DNA of 64,000 bases from Variovorax gracilis. GTDB taxonomy: Bacteria > Pseudomonadota > Gammaproteobacteria > Burkholderiales > Burkholderiaceae_C. Of the stretch, positions 27,245-39,043 are shown piece after piece. Numbering within the stretch: the stretch's first letter is position 1; every line of letters begins with the position of its first letter. The position numbers were made by a program, and so were the translations under genes. The stretch lies in the NCBI RefSeq assembly GCF_030317115.1, contig NZ_JASZYF010000002.1:310001-374000 (forward strand). The letters are read 5' to 3'. The notes under the pieces are model-generated. The model was not told the origin of the DNA, did not search any database, and saw only the letters and a program-made list of their open reading frames with translations.

Positions 27245-27518
27245 GTCCGATCGCTCCCGGCGTGACGCGAATCAGCGAAGCCTCATGGCGGCGCAATGCA
27301 AAAGTGGTGTGGCCCAGGCGAACGGCCAGGGGCTCGCGGCCCGGCACGCCGTTCGCGACGATGCACACCGCCTCGCCCGGGACGAATCCGATCTCGGTCA
27401 GCCGAAGCACCAGTTCGCGATCCTCCGGCGCATCGGGACGCACCACGTCAAGCACGGTGGCCCACTGATGGTTGGGAAGCTGATGGAGGCTGATGGCGGC
27501 CAAGGCCGCGCCGGTCAT
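27237..27518 (-). CDS. feoA: Ferrous iron transport protein FeoA
   Basis: 93 residues with the SH3-like FeoA fold: SLHQLPNHQWATVLDVV, VLRLTEIGFVPGEAVCIVANG and VRLGHTTFALRRHEASLIRV. FeoA assists FeoB in the cytoplasm. The ATG at 27518 is chosen; an in-frame TTG at 27548 would put the start directly against the Fur box, leaving no room for a leader. It is first in the feoA-feoB-Cys-rich-protein operon. Confidence 0.88.
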   Translation of the reverse strand: MTGAALAAISLHQLPNHQWATVLDVVRPDAPEDRELVLRLTEIGFVPGEAVCIVANGVPGREPLAVRLGHTTFALRRHEASLIRVTPGAIGHG

Positions 27519-27550
27519 TGTGGTCACCCGCGGAATCCAGAACTGCAAAA

Positions 27551-27565
27551 TGAGAATTATTCTCG
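27551..27565. promoter_or_regulatory. Fur box in front of feoA
   Basis: TGAGAAT T ATTCTCG is a 7-1-7 inverted repeat with one mismatch, matching the Fur operator core. It ends 33 bp before the feoA ATG, where Fur-Fe2+ would block feoAB transcription. Confidence 0.8.
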
Positions 27566-27790
27566 AAAAACAGAAGCAGCGAGCAACTCGGTACGAAGGT
27601 CCCGTGCATTGATCCGGCCAGCAGTTGCCTCAACCAAACGCCGAGTCCCTCGTAGTTACTTAAAGAAACACGAAAAAACAACAAAAGTCGAACTATAGTA
27701 GCCAAAAAAATCGGCTCAGGGGGAACAGTGATTCATCACAAAGCTATTGGCCAAAGGCCATTGGCACGTCCGTTCACGCGTCGGACGTCG

Positions 27791-27835
27791 CCCGCGAACT
27801 TCACGTTTCGCGGGATCGGTCATCTTCACATTTCG
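27791..27835. promoter_or_regulatory. Inverted and direct repeats upstream of virB7, candidate operator
   Basis: CCCGCGAA (27791-27798) and TTCGCGGG (27807-27814) form a perfect inverted repeat. TTCACGTTTCG (27800-27810) is repeated as TTCACATTTCG (27825-27835). The block ends 11 bp before the virB7 GTG start. Confidence 0.35.
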
Positions 27836-27846
27836 ACAGGTCAGCC

Positions 27847-28326
27847 GTGATCAAGGCTGCGATAAGGCGTGCCCTCCGGGGCAGCGCTGCCCTGCCCGTC
27901 GTTGCCGTTCTGGCTGCGTGTGGAACTCCGCCGCCCTCGGACTATGGAAACAATTGGAGTCCGGTAAACCGATTCCAGGATGCCCCTTCAGAGATACCCC
28001 TGTCCCGGGCATATAGTTTTCATGCCACTCCCATCGACGAGTCGCTGAAAGCGATGCTTGAGCGATGGGCGTCGGATTCAGGCCTGACGCTCTCCTATCG
28101 GCTTGATTTCGACCTGACGCTGCACAAACCCGTGGCACGGATCCGCACTGCCGACATTCAGATTGCCGCGTCCGAACTCAGCGCTGTCTATGCCGCTCAA
28201 GGGATCTCTGTCAGTTCCGACGGAAAGCAGATCCTGGTGCAACACATCAGCAGCATCCGCATTGACCCACACCTGGACGAGCTGGCCGCACAGCCACGGT
28301 TCTCCTGCAAAGGCGAGTCTTGCTGA
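27847..28326 (+). CDS. virB7: VirB7-like lipoprotein with N0 domain (Xanthomonadales-type T4SS)
   Basis: 159 residues from GTG 27847. A lipoprotein signal ends at the lipobox LAAC (Cys25). After it comes an X-T4SS VirB7-type segment with APSEIPLSRAYSFHATPIDE and then an N0-like domain (about residues 60-140: SLKAMLERWASDSGLTLSYR, AASELSAVYAAQGISVS). Long VirB7 proteins with a C-terminal N0 domain are specific to the bacterial-killing T4SS of Xanthomonas and relatives, where VirB7 lines the outer-membrane core ring. It overlaps virB8 by 1 nt. Only virB8 and a partial virB9 follow. Confidence 0.85.
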   Translation: MIKAAIRRALRGSAALPVVAVLAACGTPPPSDYGNNWSPVNRFQDAPSEIPLSRAYSFHATPIDESLKAMLERWASDSGLTLSYRLDFDLTLHKPVARIRTADIQIAASELSAVYAAQGISVSSDGKQILVQHISSIRIDPHLDELAAQPRFSCKGESC

Positions 28327-29198
28327 TGTTCAACAAGAAATCATCCACTCCGAAGATCGACCACGCAGTTGCCAAGGCCGTCGATTTCGAACTCACGATT
28401 GCGGATCTCGCCCAGCGCAGCGAGCGCCGCGCATGGGGCGTCGCCTTCGGCGCCGTCGGCATGGCGCTGATCCTTTCAGGCGGCTACCTCTACATGTTGC
28501 CGCTAAAGGAAAAGGTGCCCTTCCTCGTCATGGCCGACGCCTATACCGGCACCAGCACGGTTGCCCGTCTCACAGACGACATCGTCAACCAGCGCATCAC
28601 TGCCAGCGAAGCCATCAACCGCAGCAACGTCGCTCACTTCGTGCTGGGCCGTGAGTCTTACGACCTGGCATTGACCAACCTGCGTGATTGGACGACCGTC
28701 CTGACGATGTCGTCGCCCGGCGTCGCTGCGGCCTATACGAGCCTGCATGCCTCGCTCAACCCCGACAGTCCCTACAAAGTCTATGGCAAGGATCGAGCCA
28801 TACGCGTGAGGATCCTAAGCATCGTCCTGCTCAACAGCGGCGCCGGCGGCACCCCGACAGGCGCAACGGTCCGCTTCCAGCGCAGCTTGTTCGACAAGCA
28901 GACCGGCGCAACCCGCCCGATGGACAGCAAGATCGCGACGCTGGAATTCGCCTACAAGCCCAATCTGAAAATGGAGGATCGGTACCGGATCGAAAATCCG
29001 CTCGGCTTCCAGGTCACCAGCTACCGGGTCGACAGCGACTACGCCACGGCGCCACCCGAGGAGATTCTGGTCCCCTCTACCTCTACGCCCGTCCCCTCCC
29101 AACAGGCTGGCGATGCTTCGGATTCCCTTTCTGATGGCAACAGCCAGGCGTTCGATATCGTCGTTCCGCCGCCGCCCAACGGAGGGCAGGTCAGATGA
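28326..29198 (+). CDS. virB8: VirB8-like inner-membrane T4SS protein
   Basis: 290 residues: a cytoplasmic N-terminus (~45 aa), one membrane helix (WGVAFGAVGMALILSGGYLY, about residues 39-58), then a periplasmic NTF2-like domain with VPFLVMADAYTGTSTVARL, HFVLGRESYDLALTNLRDW and a late YRIENPLGFQVTSYRVDSDY. A Ser/Pro-rich tail ends in VPPPPNGGQVR. VirB8 links the inner-membrane complex to the core channel. Translation is coupled to virB7 and to the next gene (4-nt overlap). It appears intact. Confidence 0.88.
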   Translation: MFNKKSSTPKIDHAVAKAVDFELTIADLAQRSERRAWGVAFGAVGMALILSGGYLYMLPLKEKVPFLVMADAYTGTSTVARLTDDIVNQRITASEAINRSNVAHFVLGRESYDLALTNLRDWTTVLTMSSPGVAAAYTSLHASLNPDSPYKVYGKDRAIRVRILSIVLLNSGAGGTPTGATVRFQRSLFDKQTGATRPMDSKIATLEFAYKPNLKMEDRYRIENPLGFQVTSYRVDSDYATAPPEEILVPSTSTPVPSQQAGDASDSLSDGNSQAFDIVVPPPPNGGQVR

Positions 29199-30223
29199 TT
29201 CTGCCGAACCGATTTGCTCTCGTCACCGTCGTGTGCGTTATCACGGCCGCGGCCATGCACGACTCCAACGCACAGGCGGTGCAGTTCTACGAATACCAAC
29301 CCGACCGCATCTATCCGGTGCGTACCGGCCTGGGTATCACTACTCAGATCGAGTTGAGCCCGCACGAGAAGATCCTCGACTACAGCACAGGCTTCAGTAC
29401 CGGCTGGGAACTGACCCGACGCGACAACGTGTTCTATCTGAAGCCCAAGAACGTTGATGTGGACACCAACATGATGGTCCGTACAGAGACCCATTCCTAC
29501 ATCTTCGAACTGAAGGTTGTCGCTACTGACTGGAAGACATTGGAGGCCGCGCGCAACCGCGCTGCCTTGCCGCTGCTGCGTGGACTCAACCCGGTCGACC
29601 CGGCCAACAGACTCAAGGCGCAGGCAATCGATGCCGGTGCGGTCTTGGCTGCAAGTGCGGCGGCCGATGGATTGGTACAGGGTGCACAGGCAGCCGCGCG
29701 TACCGCTCAGTGGGCCAGTCAGACAGTCACAAGGGGCTTGCAGACTGCGGGCGACGGCATCTCTCGCACCTACGACTCGTTCTTCGGCAGCCTTCCGGTG
29801 GCGCCTGCCGCCTCGCCGCCTCTTCTGAATCAGCGAGGTCATCCGGACCATGCCCTGTTCAAGCAAGCACAGTCATGTGTCCACCGGATTGATGCCCAGA
29901 ATGACCGCGCACCCGATCAGCGCAGCGATCAACTGGCCGCCGCACTCGTCGTGGCCGCGCGCCGCGATGGCCTGAGCCGCATCGATCACCTGAGTCTCGC
30001 TACCGACGCTTCGAATGTATTCGCTGTGCAGGGCGAGTTAGCCTCGCCGTTCAAGCAGATCGCGTGCGTGGCCACGGTGCAGTCGCTCAACACGCCGATC
30101 GCGCAGAGCACGCAAGCCTTGCAGCAACTCATGCAGCAGGAGGCGTTGGAGTCGCAACAGCAGCATCTCCAGCATCAAGCGCTGCCACGCGTGCAGCATC
30201 AGCGGTCCGGACCTGCAATGTAG
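29195..30223 (+). CDS. Chimeric VirB9 N-terminal domain fused to an XVIPCD-like effector C-terminus
   Basis: 342 residues. Residues 1-27 are a signal peptide (ends SNAQA). Residues about 30-118 are a very typical VirB9 N-terminal domain (YEYQPDRIYPVRTGLGITTQ, KILDYSTGFSTGWELTRRDN, YLKPKNVDVDTNM, SYIFELKVVATDW). From about residue 120 the VirB9 match stops: the YPDD region and VirB7-binding C-terminal domain are missing. Residues about 130-210 are Ala-rich. Residues about 214-310 match the XVIPCD of X-T4SS effectors (RGHPDHALFKQAQ, DQLAAALVVAARRDGLSRID, NVFAVQGELASPFKQIA), and 303-337 form the Gln-rich tail typical of those effectors. Likely product of a deletion joining virB9 to an effector gene. 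Confidence 0.75.
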   Translation: MILPNRFALVTVVCVITAAAMHDSNAQAVQFYEYQPDRIYPVRTGLGITTQIELSPHEKILDYSTGFSTGWELTRRDNVFYLKPKNVDVDTNMMVRTETHSYIFELKVVATDWKTLEAARNRAALPLLRGLNPVDPANRLKAQAIDAGAVLAASAAADGLVQGAQAAARTAQWASQTVTRGLQTAGDGISRTYDSFFGSLPVAPAASPPLLNQRGHPDHALFKQAQSCVHRIDAQNDRAPDQRSDQLAAALVVAARRDGLSRIDHLSLATDASNVFAVQGELASPFKQIACVATVQSLNTPIAQSTQALQQLMQQEALESQQQHLQHQALPRVQHQRSGPAM

Positions 30224-30262
30224 GGACGTCGATTCGGTAGCGTTGACCTTCGTTGCTTGGCG

Positions 30263-33130
<2,868 letters not shown>

Positions 33131-33254
33131 GTGGAAACTCCTGTGATTCGTGGAAGCCCCAGAAAGATAGCAGGGTTCGATGACATCGGCTGTAGGCCAG
33201 GCGATGACCTGGGAGGTCATGGCATTCGCGCAGGGCTTCACTAGGATGGCGGCC

Positions 33255-34082
33255 ATGAGCATGCCAAGCACCCCGCCGACCGCGGCCGATCCGTTCGGGA
33301 CCCACCTTCGCCACTGGCGCCAGCATCGGCGCCTGAGCCAGCTCGATCTGGCGCATGAGGCCCAGGTCTCGACCCGCCACCTCAGCTATGTCGAAACCGG
33401 CCGCGCCGAGCCCAGCCGGGAGATGGTGCTGCGCCTGGCCGAGCGGCTCGAAGTACCGCTGCGTGAGCGCAACGCGCTGCTCGTCGCGGCCGGCTATGCA
33501 CCCATGTACCGTCAGCGCTCGCTGGACGATCCCGCGCTGGCGTCGGCGCGGCGGGCCGTCGAGCTCGTGCTCAAGGGGCACGAGCCCTTCCCGGCGCTGG
33601 CCGTGGACCGCCACTGGAACCTCGTGGCGCACAACGCGCTGGTGCCCCTTTTGATGGCCGGCGCAACGCCCGAGCTGGTGAAGCCGCCGATCAATGTCCT
33701 CCGCCTGAGCTTGCATCCCGATGGCCTTGCGCCGCGGATCGCCAACCTGACGCAATGGCGCGCCCATCTGCTGGAGCGGCTGCAGCAGCAGATTGCCGCC
33801 ACCGGGGATGCCACGCTGGTCGCCTTGCACGACGAACTGGCTGCATATCCGACGCCCAGCGTCAGTCACGATGCGCCGGCAGCCGGGGGCGAACTTGCCA
33901 ACGTGGTCGTGCCCTTCCAGCTCGTCACCCCCAGCGGCGTGCTGAGCTTCATCAGCACCACCACCATCTTCGGCACGCCGGTCGATGTCACGTTGCAGGA
34001 ACTGGCCGTCGAATCGTTCTTTCCGGCCGATGCGCAGACAGCGAAGGCGCTGGCCACGCTGGCTGAACAATCACCCACCTGA
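33255..34082 (+). CDS. Helix-turn-helix regulator with MmyB-like ligand domain
   Basis: 275 residues. An N-terminal XRE-type HTH ([45 protein letters not shown], about residues 17-65) is followed by a MmyB-like/PAS-type domain ([26 protein letters not shown] through [21 protein letters not shown]). Such regulators usually control an adjacent short-chain dehydrogenase or stress gene; here it is divergent from acnA and 117 bp before a PNPOx-fold gene, its likeliest targets. Start at ATG 33255 has an AGGA site 8 nt upstream; 33246 and 33261 are alternatives. Confidence 0.8.
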   Translation: MSMPSTPPTAADPFGTHLRHWRQHRRLSQLDLAHEAQVSTRHLSYVETGRAEPSREMVLRLAERLEVPLRERNALLVAAGYAPMYRQRSLDDPALASARRAVELVLKGHEPFPALAVDRHWNLVAHNALVPLLMAGATPELVKPPINVLRLSLHPDGLAPRIANLTQWRAHLLERLQQQIAATGDATLVALHDELAAYPTPSVSHDAPAAGGELANVVVPFQLVTPSGVLSFISTTTIFGTPVDVTLQELAVESFFPADAQTAKALATLAEQSPT

Positions 34083-34198
34083 CGACTTTCGCAGCGTCGG
34101 TCCAGGACGACACGCGAAAGCGTCATGCCTGCGCGCGGGCGTCACGGCCATGGCCCTAGGTTGAAGCTTTTCAACCCATCCATCTCCGGAGAACGCGC

Positions 34199-34699
34199 AT
34201 GAGCACCACCGACGAACAAGCCAAGCTGTGGGACCTGATCAAGGACACCCGCTACGGGATGCTGACCCATCGCCACGACGACGGGCAATTGCACAGCCAC
34301 CCGCTGACCACGCAAAACAAGAAGGTCGACGAAGGCGCGAGCCTTTACTTCTTCGTGCCAAAGGATGGCGACATCGCCCGCCATGTCGTGGACGACCCCG
34401 TTGTCAACGTGTCCTACGCCAACACCGACGCAGACAGCTATGTCTCGATCTCCGGCCAGGCAACACTGGTCGATGACCAGGCCAAGAAGGAAGAACTGTT
34501 CACGACGATGGCCAAGGCATGGTTCCCCAAGGGCGCAGGCGACCCGAACCTGGGCCTGCTGGCCGTCCGCATCGTCGACGCGGAGTATTGGGACGTGGAC
34601 GACAGCAAGATGGTCCAGCTCTTCAAGATGGCGAAGGCGGCAATCACCGGCAAGCCGCCAACGAATCTTGCCGAGCACAAGAAGCTCGACGTGGCTTGA
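34199..34699 (+). CDS. Pyridoxamine 5'-phosphate oxidase-fold general stress protein
   Basis: A 166-residue split-barrel flavin-type protein: KLWDLIKDTRYGMLTHRHDDGQLHSHPLTT, LYFFVPKDGDIARHVVDDPVVNVSYA, YVSISGQATLVDD and VRIVDAEYWDVDDSKMVQLF match the general-stress-protein-26-like group. Flavin or F420 binding is typical of the fold, but the reaction is not known. It has a TCCGGAGAA ribosome site 8 nt before the ATG and a strong terminator after its stop. Confidence 0.82.
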   Translation: MSTTDEQAKLWDLIKDTRYGMLTHRHDDGQLHSHPLTTQNKKVDEGASLYFFVPKDGDIARHVVDDPVVNVSYANTDADSYVSISGQATLVDDQAKKEELFTTMAKAWFPKGAGDPNLGLLAVRIVDAEYWDVDDSKMVQLFKMAKAAITGKPPTNLAEHKKLDVA

Positions 34700-34716
34700 A
34701 CCGCGCGTTCCCCAAG

Positions 34717-34744
34717 AAAAAGCCCCGCCGAAGCGGGGCTTTTT
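34717..34744. terminator. Bidirectional terminator between the stress gene and acnB
   Basis: AAAAAGCCCCGC CGAA GCGGGGCTTTTT: stem of seven GC-rich pairs with A/T flanks, serving the plus-strand stress gene and the converging acnB. Confidence 0.88.
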
Positions 34745-34763
34745 GATTGCAGCATCGGCCCGA

Positions 34764-37349
34764 TCAGGCGGCGACGGTCGCGGCGACGTCCTTGTACTCG
34801 TCGATCTTGTCGAAGTTCAGGTATTGGTAGATCTGCTCGCTGGAAGCATCGATCACGCCCACGTTGGTCATGTACTCCTCCCGGGTCGGAATGCGACCGA
34901 GGCGCGAGCAGATGGCAGCCAACTCAGCGCTGCCGAGGTACACGTTGGTGTTCTTGCCCAGGCGGTTCGGGAAATTGCGCGTGCTGGTCGACATCACCGT
35001 CGCGCCTTCGCGAACCTGTGCCTGGTTGCCCATGCACAGCGAGCAGCCGGGCATCTCGGTGCGCGCGCCGGCATTGCCGAACACGCCGTAGTGGCCTTCT
35101 TCGGTAAGCTGCTGCGCATCCATCTTGGTCGGCGGCGCGATCCACAGCTTGACCGGGATGTCGCGCTTGCCTTCGAGCAGCTTCGACGCTGCGCGGAAGT
35201 GGCCGATGTTCGTCATGCACGAACCGATGAACACTTCGTCGATCGCGGCGCCGGCCACATCCGACAGCGTCTTCACGTCATCGGGGTCGTTCGGGCAGGC
35301 GACGATCGGCTCGTGGATGTCGGCCAGGTCGATCTCGATCACGGCGGCGTAGTCGGCGTCGTCGTCACCCTTGAGCAGCTGCGGGTCCTTCAGCCAGGCT
35401 TCCTGCGCGGCAATGCGGCGGGCCAGCGTACGGCCGTCGGCGTAGCCTTCGGCAATCATCCAGCGCATCAGGGTGATGTTGCTGTTGATGTACTCGATGA
35501 TCGGTTCCTTGTTCAGGTGCACCGTGCAGCCGGCCGCCGAGCGTTCCGCCGAGGCGTCGCTGAGTTCGAAGGCTTGTTCCACCTTCAGGTCCGGCAGGCC
35601 TTCGATTTCGAGGATTCGGCCCGAGAAGATGTTCTTCTTGCCCTTCTTCTCGACAGTCAGCAGGCCTTGCTTGATCGCGTACAGCGGAATCGCGTTGACC
35701 AGGTCGCGCAGGGTCACGCCGGGCTGCATCTTGCCCTTGAAGCGCACGAGAACCGATTCGGGCATGTCGAGCGGCATCACGCCGGTCGCGGCAGCGAAGG
35801 CCACGAGGCCCGAGCCCGCCGGGAAGCTGATGCCGATCGGGAAGCGCGTGTGGCTGTCGCCGCCCGTGCCGACCGTGTCGGGCGTCAGCAGGCGATTGAG
35901 CCAGCTGTGGATCACGCCGTCGCCGGGACGCAGCGAGACGCCGCCGCGCGTAGCCATGAAGTCGGGCAGCTCGTGGTGCATCTTCACGTCCACCTTCTTC
36001 GGGTACGCCGCGGTGTGGCAGAACGACTGCATCACCAGGTCGGCGCTGAAGCCGAGGCAGGCGAGGTCCTTCAGCTCGTCGCGGGTCATCGGACCGGTGG
36101 TGTCCTGGCTGCCGACCGAGGTCATCTTCGGCTCGCAGTAGGTGCCGGGGCGCACGCCCTGGCCTTCCGGCAGGCCGCAGGCGCGGCCGACCATCTTCTG
36201 CGCGAGCGAGAAGCCCTTCTTGGTGTCGACCGGGCTGACCGGCAGGCGGAACAGCGTGGAGGGCGCCAGGCCCAGCGCTTCACGCGCCTTGGCCGTAAGG
36301 CCGCGGCCGATGATCAGCGGAATGCGGCCGCCAGCGCGCACTTCGTCGAACAACACGTCGCTCTTGACGGAGAACTCGGCGATCACCTTGCCGTCCTTCA
36401 GCGCCTTGCCCTCGTAGGGACGCAGTTCGACCACGTCGCCCATGTTCATCTGGCTGACGTCGAGCTCGATCGGCAGCGCGCCGGAGTCTTCCATCGTGTT
36501 GTAGAAGATCGGAGCGATCTTGCCGCCGAGGCAGACGCCGCCGAAGCGCTTGTTCGGCACGAAGGGAATGTCCTCGCCGGTGAACCACAGCACCGAGTTG
36601 GTCGCGCTCTTGCGCGACGAGCCCGTGCCGACCACGTCGCCGGCGTAGGCCACCAGATGGCCGCGGGCGCGCAGGTCCTCGATGAACTTCACCGGGCCGC
36701 GCTTGCCGTCTTCCTCGGGGACGATGCCGGGACGTGCATTCTTGTGCATCGCCAGCGCATGCATCGGGATGTCCGGACGCGTGGTCGCGTCAGGTGCGGG
36801 CGACAGGTCGTCGGTGTTGATTTCGCCGGCCACCTTGAAGATGCTGACGGTGATGCTTTGCGGCACTTCGGGACGGCTGGTGAACCATTCCGCGTCGGCC
36901 CAGCTTTGCAGGACGGCCTTGGCGTTGGCATTGCCCTTGTCGGCCTTTTCCTTGACGTCGTGGAACTGATCGAACATCAGCAGCGTCTTCTTGAGGCCTT
37001 CGGCCGCGACGGCGCCGACTTCGGCATCGTCCAGCAGATCCACCAGAGGTCCGATGTTGTAGCCGCCGAGCATGGTGCCAAGCAACTCGGTCGCGCGGGC
37101 ACGCGTCAGCAGCAGGCTCTTTTCGGTGCCGTGCGCCACGGCAGCAAGGTAGCTGGCCTTGACCTTGGCCGCGTCGTCCACGCCCGCGGGCACGCGGTGC
37201 GTCAGCAGGTTGAGCAGGAACTCGGCGTCGGCAACGGCGGGCGACTTCATGAGCTCGATCAGCTCGGCGGTCTGCTTGGCGGTGAGCGGCAGTGGCGGAA
37301 TGCCGAGCGCGGCGCGCTCGGCGACATGGTCAACGTAGGCTTGCAACAT
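34764..37349 (-). CDS. acnB: Bifunctional aconitate hydratase 2 / 2-methylisocitrate dehydratase
   Basis: 861 residues of the AcnB architecture: the N-terminal HEAT-like domain ([20 protein letters not shown]), then the swivel domain, then the Fe-S core with [19 protein letters not shown] and [13 protein letters not shown] carrying the cluster Cys. It is the main TCA-cycle aconitase in most proteobacteria and also acts on 2-methylisocitrate. It is on the same strand as the secreted hypothetical gene, the CitE-like gene, tam and mdh. The two aconitases in this window are not paralogues in tandem but the distinct A and B forms. Confidence 0.97.
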   Translation of the reverse strand: MLQAYVDHVAERAALGIPPLPLTAKQTAELIELMKSPAVADAEFLLNLLTHRVPAGVDDAAKVKASYLAAVAHGTEKSLLLTRARATELLGTMLGGYNIGPLVDLLDDAEVGAVAAEGLKKTLLMFDQFHDVKEKADKGNANAKAVLQSWADAEWFTSRPEVPQSITVSIFKVAGEINTDDLSPAPDATTRPDIPMHALAMHKNARPGIVPEEDGKRGPVKFIEDLRARGHLVAYAGDVVGTGSSRKSATNSVLWFTGEDIPFVPNKRFGGVCLGGKIAPIFYNTMEDSGALPIELDVSQMNMGDVVELRPYEGKALKDGKVIAEFSVKSDVLFDEVRAGGRIPLIIGRGLTAKAREALGLAPSTLFRLPVSPVDTKKGFSLAQKMVGRACGLPEGQGVRPGTYCEPKMTSVGSQDTTGPMTRDELKDLACLGFSADLVMQSFCHTAAYPKKVDVKMHHELPDFMATRGGVSLRPGDGVIHSWLNRLLTPDTVGTGGDSHTRFPIGISFPAGSGLVAFAAATGVMPLDMPESVLVRFKGKMQPGVTLRDLVNAIPLYAIKQGLLTVEKKGKKNIFSGRILEIEGLPDLKVEQAFELSDASAERSAAGCTVHLNKEPIIEYINSNITLMRWMIAEGYADGRTLARRIAAQEAWLKDPQLLKGDDDADYAAVIEIDLADIHEPIVACPNDPDDVKTLSDVAGAAIDEVFIGSCMTNIGHFRAASKLLEGKRDIPVKLWIAPPTKMDAQQLTEEGHYGVFGNAGARTEMPGCSLCMGNQAQVREGATVMSTSTRNFPNRLGKNTNVYLGSAELAAICSRLGRIPTREEYMTNVGVIDASSEQIYQYLNFDKIDEYKDVAATVAA

Positions 37350-37420
37350 CTTCTTTTCTCCGGAAACACAAATGGGCGGGCGGCTCCCGCATCAAGCAAG
37401 AGCCGCGCCTTGCTTACTCT

Positions 37421-37984
37421 TTACTGCTTGGTGGGCTGCGCGTCGCCTTCGAACAGGCTCTTGGGCGGGTTCTTCTTCATGTCCTCAGCGAATTCCACCT
37501 GCTTGGCGGCCTGGCATTCGTCAGCCAGGCGCAATCCCTGCTTCTGGCTCATCAGCATCGACTTGTTGCCCAGTTGCAGCCACATGGCCTCGCGCACCGG
37601 GTCCTCGAGCCGGACCGCGCCGGTGCGGCTGGAGACCGGATGCAGGCGGTACTTGACGCCGGCATGCGTCAGGACGAAGAAGCCGGGCTTCTTGGGATCG
37701 GCCTCGATGTTCACGCTGGCGCCGAGTTCGCACTTGATCGTGCCGGTCAGGATGGTTTCAGCGACCTTCAGGTCCTGCTCCGACAGGGTGACGTCGGTTT
37801 CTTCGCTGATCGGCTTGGCCTCTTCGACCTTCTTGATGACGCGCTTGGGCACCACCTTCTGCACGATCTTCTTGCCAGTCGTATTGGCGGCCGGCTTCGC
37901 TGCGGAACCCGTAGCGTTGTTCTGGGCCATTGCGGCCATCGGCATGACGAAGGCGGCAGCGGCAATCAGCGCAATAGTCTTCAT
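37421..37984 (-). CDS. Secreted hypothetical protein of the TCA cluster
   Basis: 187 residues with a clear signal peptide (MKTIALIAAAAFVMPMAAMA, cleavage after AMA-Q). The mature part starts Lys/Ala-rich (KKIVQKVVPKRVIKKVEEAK), then has a compact domain (ILTGTIKCELGASVNIEADP, GFFVLTHAGVKYRLHPVSSR) with two Cys that could form a disulfide. I do not recognise a characterised family; similar periplasmic proteins occur beside acnB in Burkholderiales. It is between acnB and the CitE-like gene, same strand. Confidence 0.65.
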   Translation of the reverse strand: MKTIALIAAAAFVMPMAAMAQNNATGSAAKPAANTTGKKIVQKVVPKRVIKKVEEAKPISEETDVTLSEQDLKVAETILTGTIKCELGASVNIEADPKKPGFFVLTHAGVKYRLHPVSSRTGAVRLEDPVREAMWLQLGNKSMLMSQKQGLRLADECQAAKQVEFAEDMKKNPPKSLFEGDAQPTKQ

Positions 37985-38011
37985 GGATGTAGTTCTTTCG
38001 CGGGTTGGATT

Positions 38012-39043
38012 TCAGGATGATGAGGATGCAAACCACGCCTGCGCCTCGGGGGGCAAGGAGCGGCCTGTGGCGTGCGCCCGTTCGAGTACCTGCCAAAAAT
38101 GGCGGTAGCTGGCACGGTCATGCAATGTGCCATCGATGCTGACCGGCGCCCACGCGGCGTCGGCTGCAGCAGCAGTGATTTTTGTAGCGATTTGAATCTG
38201 CCGGTCGTCGGGCGCGAAGGCCTCGAGGATGGGACGGATCTGGTTCGGGTGGATGCTCCACATGCGCGTGTAGCCGAATTCGCTGGCGGCTTTCTTCGCT
38301 GCCGCGCGCATCGCATCGATGTTGTTGAACTCTGTCACGACGCAGTGCGAAGGCACCTTGCCGTACGCGTGCGCGGCGGAGGCGATATCGAGCTTGGCGC
38401 GCACCACCAGCGGGTGCGAGAACTGCCCTGCCGCGCCCATGCCTTCGGCCGGAATCGCGCCGCCATGGGAGGACACGAAATCCATGAGCCCGAAGCTCAA
38501 CGACTGCACGCGCGGGTGCGCGGCGATCTCGAAGGCGCGATGAACGGCGAGTGGGGACTCGATCAGCACATGCAGCGGAAGCGCTTCGGCGCCGGCGGCA
38601 TCGAGCGCTTCGACCGCATCGCGCACGTCGTCGACGGATTCCACCTTGGGAACCATCAAATGGCTCAGGCGGTGGCCGGCGCGTCCGGCGATCGTGATCA
38701 CGTCGCCGGCAAAGCTCGGATGGTCGACCGGATGCACCCGTGCACCGACGCGCATGCCGGGCGCAGCGGACAGAGCGAGTTCGGTGACCAGCGCGGCATG
38801 CTCGGCCTCGCCGCCCACCGGGGCGCCGTCCTCGCAGTCGAGCGTCACATCGAACACGCAGGCGCCGAATTCCGCGGCCATCTCTGCCTGCAGCGCGAGA
38901 CTCTTTCGCATGCGGGCTTCGACGCCGCTGTAGTGGTCGCACACTGGAAGCACGACCGCACCGGCCTGCGCGCCGAGGAGAACCTCGCGCGGATGAAGAC
39001 TGGACGAAGAAGATGCAGAAGATGCGTTCATTCGGGGGGTCAT
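38012..39043 (-). CDS. HpcH/HpaI (CitE-like) CoA-ester lyase
   Basis: 343 residues of a TIM-barrel aldolase. The core has ACVFDVTLDCEDGAPVGGEAEH with the metal-binding Glu/Asp, RVHPVDHPSFAGDV, LPLHVLIESPLAVHRAFEIA and SIHPNQIRPILEAFAP, the usual CitE/Mcl pattern. Relatives cleave citryl-CoA, malyl-CoA or methylmalyl-CoA; no citrate lyase alpha or gamma genes accompany it, so malyl-CoA or citramalyl-CoA lyase-type activity is more plausible. Start ATG 39043 overlaps the tam stop by 4 nt; an ATG at 39031 is an alternative. Confidence 0.82.
   Translation of the reverse strand: MTPRMNASSASSSSSLHPREVLLGAQAGAVVLPVCDHYSGVEARMRKSLALQAEMAAEFGACVFDVTLDCEDGAPVGGEAEHAALVTELALSAAPGMRVGARVHPVDHPSFAGDVITIAGRAGHRLSHLMVPKVESVDDVRDAVEALDAAGAEALPLHVLIESPLAVHRAFEIAAHPRVQSLSFGLMDFVSSHGGAIPAEGMGAAGQFSHPLVVRAKLDIASAAHAYGKVPSHCVVTEFNNIDAMRAAAKKAASEFGYTRMWSIHPNQIRPILEAFAPDDRQIQIATKITAAAADAAWAPVSIDGTLHDRASYRHFWQVLERAHATGRSLPPEAQAWFASSSS

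Larger units (their letters stand above)
27519..27846. other. AT-rich intergenic region between feoA and the virB segment
   Basis: A 328-bp gap between divergent units. It contains the Fur box (27551-27565), an A-rich stretch around 27660-27715, a perfect inverted repeat at 27791-27814 and two near-identical 11-mers (27800-27810 and 27825-27835). I see no convincing gene; the open frame 27747-28016 in another phase is not supported. The base composition is clearly lower in GC than in its surroundings. Confidence 0.6.

Noticed and set aside
27747..28016. An 89-codon open frame overlapping virB7
   Set aside because: Different phase from virB7, no motif, and virB7 itself is well supported.
34365..38108. 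A 1247-codon open frame on the plus strand antisense to acnB and its neighbour
   Set aside because: It is the reverse shadow of acnB and the secreted protein gene, which have clear motifs on the other strand. Long antisense frames are expected at this GC content.
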